Source of the DNA: Pleurotus ostreatus/Saccharomyces cerevisiae fusant | Taxonomy: Eukaryota > Opisthokonta | NCBI GenBank assembly: GCA_024196135.1 | Contig: JAMQCK010000304.1 | Coordinates: 1-29,583 of the forward strand | Length of the DNA: 29,583 nucleotides | Direction: 5' to 3' | In this document: in pieces, positions 10,588-20,272 of the stretch | Position numbering within the stretch: the stretch's first letter is position 1 | Layout of the letters: every line of letters begins with the position of its first letter | Made by a program: the position numbers and the translations under genes | The notes under the pieces: generated by a model | Told to the model about the DNA's origin: nothing | What the model saw: the letters and a program-made list of their open reading frames with translations, nothing else | Database searches by the model: none

Positions 10588-10976
10588 AGGGCCTGAGGCG
10601 GGTGTACGGTATGGTAGATAGCGGAATGCGACGGGGAAACCAGCGAAGTCACATAGCGTAGAGCGCAGTCTAGCGGTAATTTATGGCTATGGTTATTGCA
10701 CGATGTGCTTCTTGGGGTTCGATAGTCGGAGAATGGTACGAAGCCTGCGTAATCGATTCACCTCAAATGTAAGCTTGGTCAGTGATTCCTCTGGTTCGTG
10801 CGCCTCTTGAGGCGTTCGCATTTGAAAGCGAATCCAAATGCAACACGTGACAGCCACGAGACAGCCAAACAGAACCATCGTGCGTAACTCTTTGTCACTC
10901 GACGCAGCTTGTCTCTGACCATCGTCGGCTTTTTGCCTTCCATTCACCTTTTTCGCCACAAAAGCAACCATCTCAG
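10588..10976. other. Intergenic region: bHLH 3' end and promoter of family copy 1
   Basis: The last 130 bp form a promoter block related to that of copy 2, with CACGTG at 10844 and CTTGTCTC at 10908. A 92-residue minus-strand frame here (10693-10971) crosses this promoter and is judged spurious. Confidence 0.5.
10844..10872 (+). promoter_or_regulatory. Conserved promoter block with CACGTG, family copy 1
   Basis: These 29 bases begin CACGTGACAGCCACGA and match 11861-11889 upstream of copy 2 with only two differences. CACGTG itself (10844-10849) is 133 bp before the ATG at 10977. A second shared motif, CTTGTCTC, lies at 10908-10915. CACGTG is the class B bHLH target, so regulation by a bHLH factor is plausible but inferred. 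Confidence 0.6.
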
Positions 10977-11519
10977 ATGGTCGTGACGATCACCTCCGAC
11001 CTCAAGACGGCCAAGGCTGTGCCCCCTACGTCGCTCAAGCCGATGCGCACATTCGAGTACTTCGTCAAAAACGACGTTCCACCCGGAATTGACATTCGCA
11101 AACCCGGGATTCACAAGTACAGGCAGGCGCCTCCGACCTATCTTTTTGGTTACATCATCAAACCGATGACGATCTACGATGCGTACAAGAGGAGCGGCAA
11201 GGAAGAGGCCACCGTGGAGGCAACGCTCGACAAGTATCTCGCGTTCGTAAAGAAACAGATCAAACTGACGTGGGGGAGTGGGATCGCGAAGATGAATCAC
11301 GAGGGGGAAGAATGGTGGATGTTCTACGCCGTGCAATCGCTGTGCAAGGAGGACATACTGGCCATCGACCAGGAGGCTAGGGATGGATTCCGACGGGTCA
11401 TGGCCGCTCCGGAGGATCCCATGCTCATAGTTTACCATCATCCTCGGGTTCGTTTGCCTAAGCCCGTCTTATCGATCCTGTGGTAAATTAACGCTCTCTG
11501 CCAGCACTATCTCACTTGA
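10977..11519 (+). CDS. Four-copy family, copy 1: unrecognised 161-residue protein
   Basis: Exons 10977-11447 and 11505-11519. I do not recognise the family and assign no function. The core shared with the next copies runs from the YFV segment through QAPPTYLFGY, a KRSGKEEATVEATLDKYL helix-like stretch, LTWGSGI, then EEWWMFYAVQS and EDP..YHHPR. There is no signal peptide, membrane segment or Cys pattern, so it is probably a soluble cytosolic or nuclear protein. The last intron begins GTTCGT, a weak donor, and reading on without splicing would add RLPKPVLSILW instead of VR being removed. Splicing to the CAG at 11502-11504 leaves a final exon coding HYLT and stop, which matches the other three copies and decides the model. 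Compared with the others, this copy has Cys in QSLCKED and Ser in place of Asp in WGSG. Confidence 0.8.
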
Positions 11520-11990
11520 CCATCGACGTTTATCCTCTCCCTCGTGATCAAATGTATTTGCGCCGTTGCCCTAGGAGTATAGAACGGTATCTTCCGCGAG
11601 CATGTATTATTCCCTCATACTGTATGTACCTCTCCTGTTTGAATCTTCTCGATCAAGGCGTCGTCATGGCCCGAATAAAGGGGTATTGTCTTTGCCGCTC
11701 AAAGGGGTGTAGGCATCGAGAAGGCAAATTGAGAAGCCAATGTTGGAGATTGCGCGTGTGATGAATGAAGATGCAAGCGTCGGAAAGCTCGTGAAGAGAG
11801 CAGAGCGATATGCCTTTTCCAATTCAACGAATCAGCGAAGATGCATATTGAACTTTGAATCACGTGACTGCCACGATACAGCCAAACAGGGTCGTCGCGG
11901 TCGGTGACGCGACTTGTCTCCCACCATCACCCAACTCAGCTTGGGTATTTCTAAGGTCCTCTACACCTCCTACACAACTCTGCATTTGGT
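11520..11990. other. Intergenic region between family copies 1 and 2
   Basis: It holds 471 bp containing the copy 1 3' UTR and the copy 2 promoter. The promoter part is annotated at 11861-11889. No further gene is supported. Confidence 0.5.
11861..11889 (+). promoter_or_regulatory. Conserved promoter block with CACGTG, family copy 2
   Basis: It matches the block before copy 1 at 27 of 29 bases. CACGTG at 11861-11866 is 130 bp before the ATG at 11991, almost the same distance as in copy 1 (133) and close to copy 3 (145). CTTGTCTC recurs at 11913-11920. The retained sequence and spacing show that the duplication included the promoter. Confidence 0.6.
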
Positions 11991-12542
11991 ATGGCTCCTA
12001 TCACGATCACATCGCCCCTCGACGGTGTCGACTACGAGCACTTTACGCCACCGCCTTCGACCAAACCGTTGCGCGAGTTGCGATACATCGTCAACAGGAC
12101 CGTTGCAAAAGGTGTCGACCTCCGCAAAAAGGGTCCTCACAGATACAGGCAGGCTCCGCCTACCTACTTTCTCGGTTACTTCATGAACCCGGCGAAGATT
12201 TACGATGCGTTCAAGAGGGCCGGTCAGCAGGAAGCCACGGTGGAAGCGACTCTCGAGAAATATCTTGCGCTCATACAAGAGAAGATCGGGCTGACGTGGG
12301 GAGACGGAATAATGAAGGAATGTATCGATGGTGAAGAATGGTGGCTATTCTACGCCGTGCAGTCATTGCGCAAGCAGGACATCCAGGCTTTCAGCCAGGA
12401 GGCTAGGGATGGGCTTAGGGGAGCGATGGGGGCTGCGGACGATCCCATCCTCATAGAATACCAGCATCCTCGGGTACGTCTGACTATGCGAGCTGATGCG
12501 ATCTTATACTGACCTTCTCCCCATCAGCACTATATCTCTTGA
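11991..12542 (+). CDS. Four-copy family, copy 2: unrecognised 165-residue protein
   Basis: Exons 11991-12473 and 12528-12542, joined across a 54 bp intron with a good GTACGT donor. The family core is complete: RELRYIVNRTVAKGVDLRKK, RYRQAPPTYFLGYF, YDAFKRAGQQEATVEATLEK, GLTWGDGI, DGEEWWLFYAVQSLRKQDI, QEARDGLRGAMGAADDP and YQHPR. The last exon adds HYIS and stop. It is closest to copy 3 across the core. The charge pattern (KYL and EEWW flanked by Lys/Glu-rich helices) suggests a compact alpha-helical protein, and no catalytic signature is obvious. It lies 471 bp from copy 1 in the same orientation, as expected for a tandem duplicate. Function unknown. Confidence 0.82.
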
Positions 12543-13094
12543 ACGCCCGCATGCTTCCCTCTTCCTCGTAGACAGGTTACACGCGCACGCCACAGCCCCG
12601 GGTGTTGCGAATGATCGATCTTCGACTTCTTGGAATCTTGTAGTAGCGTGATAGCGTACCCACCTATATATTCCTGCTCTATCTTGGGAGCGATGGCCGA
12701 AGCAAGGATGTTGGCAAATTGCAGCCGCTGATTTGCAGCGACAAATAGAGCGAAGCGGTTAGTCGCGAGCAACTGAGGCTCCTTTGTGAGGAGGGGATCG
12801 GGAGTGATCAGCGGAACTGCGAGTAGGGATGGTGCATTTCGGCAGGAGGACGAGCTGAAGCTGGGTCAAGTGATTATGTTGAGGAGAATTCAATGTGAAA
12901 ACGCGCTTTGGTTTGGTCGTTGGTCTTTGGACATTCTCAATGGGAGTTGCATGAGTTAAATCTGCCATAGACGGTCACACACGATATTCATGAAGCGGCA
13001 GAATAAATATGCAGCACAAACTACAATAAATACATCTCTCTGAGCGGCGCCTCGGTCAACGAGGGTCGCAGAACGGCAAGGAAAGCAAGTCAGT
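12543..13094. other. Intergenic region between convergent genes
   Basis: It holds 552 bp between the 3' ends of copy 2 (plus) and the 840-residue gene (minus). AT-richer stretches near 13005-13035 (AATAAATA on the plus strand) may include polyadenylation signals. No gene or repeat is supported. Confidence 0.5.
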
Positions 13095-15775
13095 CTACTG
13101 CTTCTTAACGAAGTGCCCCTTCTCATTGCGGGGATGCACCTGCGCGTAGGCCTGCGCCATCGCTCCATTGTACTTGCGCTTCTTGCCCTTGGAGGGCGCT
13201 CGGGATCTACTAGCCTGCGTATACGGCCCGGGTCCAGCTTCCGCAGACGGTTCGGTAGATGCAGGCGCTCGCTTGGCCTTCTTCGCTACTTGTGCGCGGT
13301 CGTCGTCCTCGCCGTCCGAGGTTGCAGAGGCAGATCGTTTGCGTGGGTTGCCGGTATTGGTCAGCGCATTACCACTGCCGCTGGCTTGCGCAGCGGTAGC
13401 AGGAACGACAGCGGCGGGAACTTGAACAGGACCATTGCCAGCTAGAGCGTTGGAGGACGAGCCGACAGCGCTGTTGGCGTTGATGTCCATGGCATCGAGA
13501 GCGTCCAATGTAGCCATCGTGCGATGGCCATGCAGAAGTGAACGACTGACACCGCTATCGTTCGGGTCGTTTGCCTGTACCGGAAGTGGGCGTCGAGGAG
13601 CATCAGGTACCGTATCTTCCGTGTCATTGCGCCGAAGTCCGCGCCATGGTGCACGGCTCAGAGGCGCAGGCGCGGTCGCCTCGGGTCCAGCAGCAGCGGC
13701 AGCATTCGAAGAAAGGGCGGTGTCCGACATGGTGACATCGGCAGATGGCGCAGGTGTTCCAATGAGAGGAGGACGCTGCATCTCGGGCGCAGGTCCGCTG
13801 GAGGTAGGCCGGTCCTTAGTAGCGTGCTCGAGCGAGGCATCATCGACGGAAACTTCGCTTCGTTCTTGGCCTGTCGCATCATCGGAAGGCGCCGAGGCTT
13901 GCGCAGATTGAGCATCGACGACGGTAGTACGCCAGGGGGCCGCGCCGGACTTCTGCTGCGCATGAGCCTGAGGCGAGGGCTCCGAAAGGTTCGTAGCGGT
14001 CGCCGGATCATTGGCGTCAGAGCCAGGCTGGGACAACGATGTCGGGAGTGGGGGAAAGAGAGTGTTGACTTCGTGCATCATCATGATGACCGCTTCATCG
14101 GACTCCGGCGAGCCCCATTGGAGGGGCTGAGACCACGGATAGCAGCTTTTGATGGGCGCAGTCTCTGGCGTATAGCTCAGCCAGTCGATTCTCACCTCGC
14201 GCCCTTTGATGCGCTCGAACACGTTCCATGACCAGAAATCGCTGACCATGGCCACACAGACAACCTTGTCCTGTTTGCAGGCCTCGGTAGTGAGAACAAA
14301 CAGGGCCTATGTCGCAAGTCAATATCCGCACTTTCGAATATCAGATGAACGTCGACTCACCTGTATCATCAAAGAGCGCATGGCCTTGTAGAACCGCCAG
14401 TAAGTTTTCTTCCTGAAAGCTTCCTCTTCGAGTTTGCGAGAGGCGGATCGCTTGCCCTCCCAGAGCATAGCGACAGCAAAGTTGACGAGGAATTTGAGCC
14501 TTTTGAACGTTTTCTTGTGGTTGCAGACTTGCGCATAGGGCTTGTCTGAGTTCAACCAGCCGGCTGAGCCTATATCGCTAGCGAGCCAGTCCGGCTGGGC
14601 GGGAGCAGTTGCAGCAGCGGCGACATGGGGTCCGTGTGGCTGAGGAGGGGCATGGCTTGTAGTGGGGTTGGCATTCTGTGCCGCGGCGGTGTGAGAACGA
14701 AGCCTGATGTCCGAAGGAGCAGGTGTGGCATCGAGTGTTTCCTCTGGCACATACTCGTCGTCGCTTTCGTATTCTTCGTCGTCGCTGCTGTAGTCCTCGG
14801 TTTCGCACCTGTAATATGGAATGAAATCCTCCGCATCAGGTGGGAGGCGCGATGCCTCATCGAGCTCCCGGCGAGTGTCCGCGCATTCCTTCGCGATCTC
14901 CTCAGCAGTAAACGGGTAGCGATGGATCGGCGTGACGACTCCGAAATCAGATACGACGTGCTTCTTGCCCTTGGTCTTCTCTGTTCGAGTGGTGGATGTG
15001 GACTTGTCGAGGACGTGTTCGTCGATCTCCAGTAGGTCATCCTCATGATATAGCTCATGCACGGTCATGGGGGGAAGGCCGCCACGGAAGGGTACAGATC
15101 GGTGTTCTTCCATTGTGTCCTAAGCATGATGCATGAGCTACGTGCGAGGATGGCACCGGCAGCAGTCTCACCTCAGGTGCAACATCGTTTCTAGAGAAGG
15201 AACCGAGACGGGAACGAAGTTCGTCAAGAAGGAGTGGGCCCCTCGAAGGCAGTGATCCTGCGGCAGGCTGCCCCAGTAGTGGCGTTGAGGACGGGGAATG
15301 TATAGTGTTGTCGCTGACAACCTGGTGCAGTATATCAGCCAACCACACATCAGAACCATGCGCGCAGGCGCACCTGTCCCCCGATAGTCCCATTGGTCGC
15401 ATGATCGTTACGTGACGTGAGTGCGGTTGCTTCAACTCCCTGCAGCAGTGGCATGGCCCCTAGTTGCGGTAGCACCTTATGCTTCTTCGACTTGAGCAGA
15501 TCCCGCACATCCTTCGGGAGAACCCATAGCTTTGGCTGAGGAACAACCGATGCAGACCTCACCATGCACACATCGACAATGTGAGTGATGATAGCATTCC
15601 AAAGAGCATAATCCTCATGCTCAGTATGGACGCGGTTCGTGTTGGTGAAGGCTTGCAGCATTGGGATCATGCTTCGCAGGTGTGGGAACCTCGGTGGCGA
15701 GAGCTGGAAAGTCGGAGGATGTGCGGACAATCGTGGCGCCAACGATTCGCCATTGTCGCCAGTGTCGGAGGCCAT
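13095..15775 (-). CDS. Unrecognised 840-residue protein with acidic segments and nuclear-localisation-like C-terminus
   Basis: Exons on the minus strand: 15775-15374, 15321-15172, 15119-14361 and 14306-13095, all phase 0, with introns of 52-54 bp. I do not recognise it. The N-terminus has a folded-looking stretch around EHEDYALWNAIITHIVDVCMV and LPKDVRDLLKSKKHKV. The middle has a long acidic run (SSDDEEYESDDEYVPEE). A second probably folded core, rich in Trp/Phe/Tyr, spans the exon 3-4 junction: KTFKRLKFLVNFAVAMLWEG, TYWRFYKAMRSLMIQ, then VAMVSDFWSWNVFERIKGRE and EVRIDWLSYTPETAPIKSCY. The last 300 residues are disordered, rich in Ala/Ser/Pro, and end with basic clusters KKAKR and KGKKRKYNG, then HPRNEKGHFVKKQ. 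A nuclear role is inferred from the basic clusters only. It is divergent from family copy 3, with 295 bp between their start codons. Confidence 0.75.
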
Positions 15776-16070
15776 TGTGGATGGTGGTGGATGAAGAAGA
15801 GATGTGGTGACACCACGTGCGGTTCAACTTTGCGCGCTTATATATGGGCGCTGCGGTGACGACATAAGTGCAGGTGGGTGGCTGGTGGCATTTCGACAGT
15901 CATTGTTCAGATTAAGCGTGGCCATCACGTGAGCGCCTACGCGTGAGGTGACAACGCCGATTGCGTCACGTTGCCGTGACCATCACCTTCTTGTCTCCCA
16001 CCCTCATCAGTACGTTCCCTACATTCTCCACCCCGACGCACACTGACTCCCTTGCTTGAAGTCAGCTCAG
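15776..16070. promoter_or_regulatory. Bidirectional promoter between the 840-residue gene and family copy 3
   Basis: The two ATGs are 295 bp apart on opposite strands. The interval holds two CACGTG hexamers, at 15814-15819 (about 40 bp before the minus-strand ATG) and 15926-15931 (145 bp before the plus-strand ATG), and the CTTGTCTC block at 15990-15997 shared with copies 1 and 2. Near 15838-15846 there is a TTATATATG stretch that could act as a TATA element. Co-regulation of the two genes is inferred. Confidence 0.6.
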
Positions 16071-16623
16071 ATGGCTTTGAAAATCACAACCAGCATCGAC
16101 GGTATCGACCGCGAGCTCGCCAACCCACATCCATCGGTCAAGCCGTTGCGCGAGTTGGAATACTTCGTCAACAGCGTCATCCCAAAAGGTGTCGACCCCA
16201 GCAAGAAGGGTGCTCACAAGTACAAGCAGGCTCCCCCGACCTACTTTCTCGGCTATTTCTGGCGTCCGATGACGATGTACGATGCGCTCAAGAGGAAAGG
16301 GCGGCAGGAAGCTACTGTGCAAGCCACTCTCGAAAAGTACCTCGCGTCAGTACGAAGAATCACAGGGTTGACCTGGGGGGATGGAATTCTGAAGGAGATC
16401 ATTGATGGTGAAGAATGGTGGCTATTCTACGCCGTGCAGTCATCGCGCAAGGAGGATATCCAAGCCATCGCGATGGACCAGGAAGCTAGGAATGGGCTTC
16501 GACGGGCGATGGGCGCTGCGGAGGACCCCTTGCTCATCACCTATCATCATCCTCGGGTGCGTTCCTCTTGCGAATCCTTGCGATCGTGTACTGACCTGTC
16601 CCTAACAGCTCTATATCTATTGA
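16071..16623 (+). CDS. Four-copy family, copy 3: unrecognised 166-residue protein
   Basis: Exons 16071-16556 and 16609-16623 with a 52 bp intron (GTGCGT donor, CTAACAG end). I chose the ATG at 16071, giving MALKITTSIDGIDRE, because it aligns with the start of copy 2; the frame upstream is open but has no earlier ATG. The core is intact: RELEYFVNSVIPKGVDPSKK, KYKQAPPTYFLGYF, YDALKRKGRQEATVQATLEK, GLTWGDGI, DGEEWWLFYAVQSSRKEDI. A two- to three-residue insertion changes the following segment to AIAMDQEARNGLRRAMGAA. The last exon codes LYIY and stop. It is separated from copies 1 and 2 by the minus-strand 840-residue gene. Function unknown. Confidence 0.82.
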
Positions 16624-17015
16624 ACCATCACCATTCCTCTAACCTCATGGTGCTGCTGCGGGCGTCACCACGTTGGGCGTGCCGGACAAACGTTTCTGGG
16701 ATCGTTGTAGCCTGTATCATACCCTCGCATTGAATATACCTTTCACGCTGTCTGACCTCGTTCGTCCGCCCACCACCGTTCGGAACGTCCGGCGTGAGTG
16801 GCGCGGTGGCATTCTTGCAGGTTTGAGTTCATCGAGTCGTAAAGACCATGCGTGCAAGGGTACAAAGGCTACCGCTCCGCTCGAAAGAATGCTTCGTTCG
16901 TCGTACACAAACAGTCGAAATCACGGGACGATGTTGATGTGTGAGTCACGCCGCGTGTCTGTCTTCGACCTTGCCACACACTATCACCCGCGCCACTCGT
17001 CTTTCGTCCGACTCG
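16624..17015. other. Intergenic region between family copies 3 and 4
   Basis: It holds 392 bp. Unlike the space before copies 1-3 it has no CACGTG; the nearest likeness is CACGGG at 16922-16927, about 94 bp before the copy 4 ATG. No other feature is supported. Confidence 0.5.
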
Positions 17016-17587
17016 ATGATGCAGACCGCGGCCTCACAACCCGACACAAATCCTCGGACGGGCTCATGTCTACGCACCATTGGCGATGCTGTAGCGACTG
17101 GTGAACGCAAGCTGCCCCAAGTCACGCTCAATATCCGAGATATTGTCCCGCCTAATGTCAACCCAAACGACAGGAGTGTGCAGCACTGCTATATCCAGCC
17201 ACGTCCAACCTACCTTCTCGGCTATGTCATGTCCCCTGATAAGGCCTACGAACTTCTGAAGAACCGCGGGAAGGCGGAGGCGACGATGAAGACCACCCTC
17301 GACAAGTACCTCGCCCACATCAAGAAGCAATGCGGGATAACGTGGGGAGATGGTCTGAAGAGGGAGATATGTGACGGTGAGGAGGTTTGGCTATTCTGGA
17401 TGGCGGAGTCGGTGCGGAAGGAGGATATATACGCTGTGGAACTTGAGGAGGTCGCAGGGTTTCGGCGACTGCTGGGCGCTGGCGCAGATCCCGTTCTCTT
17501 TATCTACAAGCATCCGAAGGTGCGTAGTCCCGGACAGGCGCAATCCATGGCTTTCTGACAATCCGTTTATAGCAATACATCTGCTGA
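17016..17587 (+). CDS. Four-copy family, copy 4: divergent 172-residue member
   Basis: Exons 17016-17519 and 17573-17587, with a 53 bp intron (GTGCGT donor, TTATAG end). Two consecutive ATGs at 17016 and 17019 are possible starts; the frame is open further up but only through a GTG. This is the most divergent copy: the N-terminal third is different (MMQTAASQPDTNPRTGS), QAPPTYFLGY has become QPRPTYLLGY, and EEWWLFYAVQS has become EEVWLFWMAES. The order and spacing of LGY, EAT, TLDKYLAHIKKQ, GITWGDG, DGEE, RKED, DP and KHPK are kept. The last exon codes QYIC and stop, the same layout as the others. It is either an older duplicate or one under relaxed or different selection, with no stop or frameshift seen. 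Function unknown. Confidence 0.78.
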
Positions 17588-17782
17588 CGATGCTGTACCC
17601 GGGCTCTGTAAACGCTGACTTGCACGTTTCGAACGGTAGACCGGCCGGCGCTTGCCGGCTTTGAGCTTCGAATCGGGAACGGATGCAGAGGCTTGATTCG
17701 CAGTCCTCGCTACGCCTCTTTGGAATCATCTTGTCGACAGCTAGCTATGGTACAGTGTATGTATTTATCTAAAATAGATCGT

Positions 17783-19906
17783 CTAGTACGTCTCAGGCTC
17801 TCCAGTCACAACCGCCGCGTCCGATACCGGTCCCTCGTCAGTCGTAACCACCACCTTCGGTCCCGAAGTCTCCGTCATCGCCTGCGCGCGCGGCGCCTCC
17901 TGCACCACCTGCGGCACCCCCGCCGCCGCCGACTCATCCGACGTCAACTTCCGCTTCCCCTTCGTATCCTCCGCATAATTCTCATAAAAGTTATCATCAT
18001 TCTGCCCGCCGTCCGCCACATCGCCCACCCTCCGCCCGGGCCCGTCCCAGAAGTGGAACGCCTGCGAGTGCACGCCGTAGGAGGCGGGGACGACCTCGAG
18101 CAGGTCCCCGCGCGCGATCTCGATGGCGGGGATCTCGGACGCGGGGAGGCCGATGAGGTACGCGAGGAGGCAGCGGATGACGGAGGAGTGCCCGATGATG
18201 AGCAGATCCTCGCGCTCGCGCTCGAGCTCGATGAGCACGGGCTCGAGCCGCACGCAGAGGTCGTGGTAGCTCTCGGCGCGCGGCGCGCGGAAGGCGTAGG
18301 GGTCCTTGACGAAGCGCTCCCAGTCTTGGGGGTAGTACTTGCGCGCCTGGTCGGGGGAGAGGCCGTCCCAGATGCCGGGGTTGATCTCGGACATTTGGGC
18401 TTTCTCGACGACTTTAATGTTGACGGGCGGGGTGTTGGCGGATTCCATTGGGTTTGGAACCTCCTGCATCGTCGTCTGGACGGCGGGCGTGGCAGCGACG
18501 GTGCCCGTGGTCATTTGTTGCCGGCCGTGGGATGCAGAGGCTTCGGAGAGGAAGGGCCAAGCGGTGTGATGTGCACGACGACGAGTGGAAGTCCAGATCT
18601 ACGAGGATAGAGGATACATTAGCGACGAGACACGGAAGCCGAATTTGCAAGGAGAGCAGGCACGGACCACCAATCTCCGCTGCTCTTGCTTCAGACCGCG
18701 CTCTTTCAAGCTCTTCTGCCAGCGTTCAAGAACGAAGTCCTTCAGCTTCTCCGCGTATTCCCAACCGGCGGGAGAGAGGTCAGAGTCGGCTTTGTACGAA
18801 TGCTCGATGAGGGATTGACCGGACTGAGGAGTATGGAACTGGTCAGGGACTAGTGGAGGACAAGACCATGACTAGGACGCACCCGAGCGAAGTAGATTGT
18901 CCGATACCGGTTGTGGATATTCATGAGGAAGAAGACGATTCGAGATTGAAGGTAGCCGCGAATATTCTGCATGGCTTGTTAGAGGCCCGCACACGGCGAG
19001 GGGTCGAGCTACTGACGTTGACCATGATCTTCTCTCCGACCTAACGAATGACTAGGTCAGGCAAGTCGGGTGGATTGAGAGCGTCATGACGCACGTTGAT
19101 GATGCGGATGAACGGCCATGTCGTCTCCTCAACGGGCTCGTAGAACTTCTCGTGATCTTGTATACGACGGAAATAGTCCTTCACAGCCTGATCCGGGTCC
19201 CATTCGCGATACTGCATTTGGATGTGAAGAGCAACCCGGAGTGCGAATGACGGGCACGCACGTCTGGCGAGGAGATCTTGACGCTTCGTATATTGTTCTC
19301 AATGATCTCTTGGTTATCGCAGACGGACTCTTCAGGTCAAACAACGTCAGCGAACGACCAACATATCATGACGCGCGCATACGCACCTAGCATGATAACA
19401 TGAATCCCCGCATCCGTAAACTTCTTCGCCAGCGTCGCCCGCGCTTGCCTCGTCCCATTGTTCGCGTCGTATATCACGACCTGCCCTCCTCCATGGAAGA
19501 AGTCCCAGATCAGCTTCTCGCAGCCCTCCAGGATCTTCTTGCGCAGCTCGTTCGTCGATTGACTGCGTTCGCCACCTACACGCGCATAAGCAAGCGCTAG
19601 ATGGGCGATCGGTCGTGCACGCACCAAGGTTGAAGTAGTCTGGAGGCAAGTTCTTCGTCCCGCCAAGCGTCTTCCGGCGGTAGTCGCCGGTGGAGACGAC
19701 TTGCGTCTTGACGCCCATCCATCGTAGATAGCGTTCAAGGGACCGGGAGATATGGGTCTTTCCGCGAGCGGGTAGTCCGACGGTCACGACGAGGATCTTT
19801 CCAGCGTGCCAGAGAAGGCCGGATTCCGTGGCTAACCGATACACGCTGGATTTAGCGCTCAAGCAGCATGGCGAACTGTTCACGCACTGTACAGAGGTGC
19901 GGCCAT
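17783..19906 (-). CDS. 6-phosphofructo-2-kinase with inactive-looking fructose-2,6-bisphosphatase domain (Pfk26-like)
   Basis: Makes fructose 2,6-bisphosphate, the glycolysis activator, from fructose 6-phosphate and ATP in the cytosol. Nine exons on minus: 19906-19888, 19831-19625, 19575-19387, 19329-19262, 19211-19095, 19040-19017, 18966-18883, 18823-18668 and 18598-17783; 559 residues. The kinase half has Walker A GLPARGKT at 25-32, then STGDYRRKTLGG, FNLGGERSQSTNEL, DANNGTRQAR and HVIMLESVCDNQEII. The second half is a phosphoglycerate-mutase-fold domain: the usual RHGE reads RSGQS (Ser237 in place of the catalytic His), while Glu359 (SEINPG) and His425 (IIGHSSVIRC) remain. Yeast Pfk26 has the same His-to-Ser change and lacks phosphatase activity. 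The splice site at 18824 was chosen because it gives FARSGQS. An extra segment of about 40 residues lies between TSTRRR and SEINPG. The protein starts directly at the kinase, without the long N-terminal extension of yeast Pfk26. Confidence 0.92.
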
Positions 19907-20272
19907 CGCGAGTACCTACAACCCAGTGTCGCAGAGCCCTTGTGGTTGTTTTGCTGATCTCGGAGTGGTATGAGGGAAAAAGGAGACTTTGTATGGGACG
20001 GCGCCTGAATACGGAAGACAATGGAGCGTGCGGAGGTGATGATGGAAGAGATCGCTTCTCCGGTCCGTTCGCCGCGGAAGCGCCCACAGGAAAAAACAGA
20101 GACAAATTCTGGATGCAGATTGAAAGCTTTTCGCTTCTCGTATCGAAATCTCCAGTATCAATTTCCCGTATAATTATTCTGCGCATAGTTAACCGTACAC
20201 CCTTTGATTCATACACCAATTTCCCCATTAATTCGTCGCCAACGACGTGTATGTGGCTTTGACTTCGTCTCT
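19907..20272. other. Intergenic region: PFK2 promoter and glycopeptide 3' end
   Basis: It holds 366 bp between two minus-strand genes. AT-rich near 20160-20235, probably the polyadenylation region of the glycopeptide gene. No gene is supported. Confidence 0.45.

Noticed and set aside
10693..10971. 92-codon minus-strand frame with a hydrophobic stretch, opposite the copy 1 promoter
   Set aside because: Its most striking part lies over the promoter block shared with copy 2. In copy 2 the same frame is stopped right at CACGTGA, so the conservation is regulatory, not coding.
18821..18840. Alternative acceptor in PFK2 giving FARFHTPQSGQS, with a His near the active site
   Set aside because: It adds five residues that do not align with the family and does not place His next to Arg-x-Gly; the acceptor at 18824 gives the continuous FARSGQS seen in Pfk26-type proteins.
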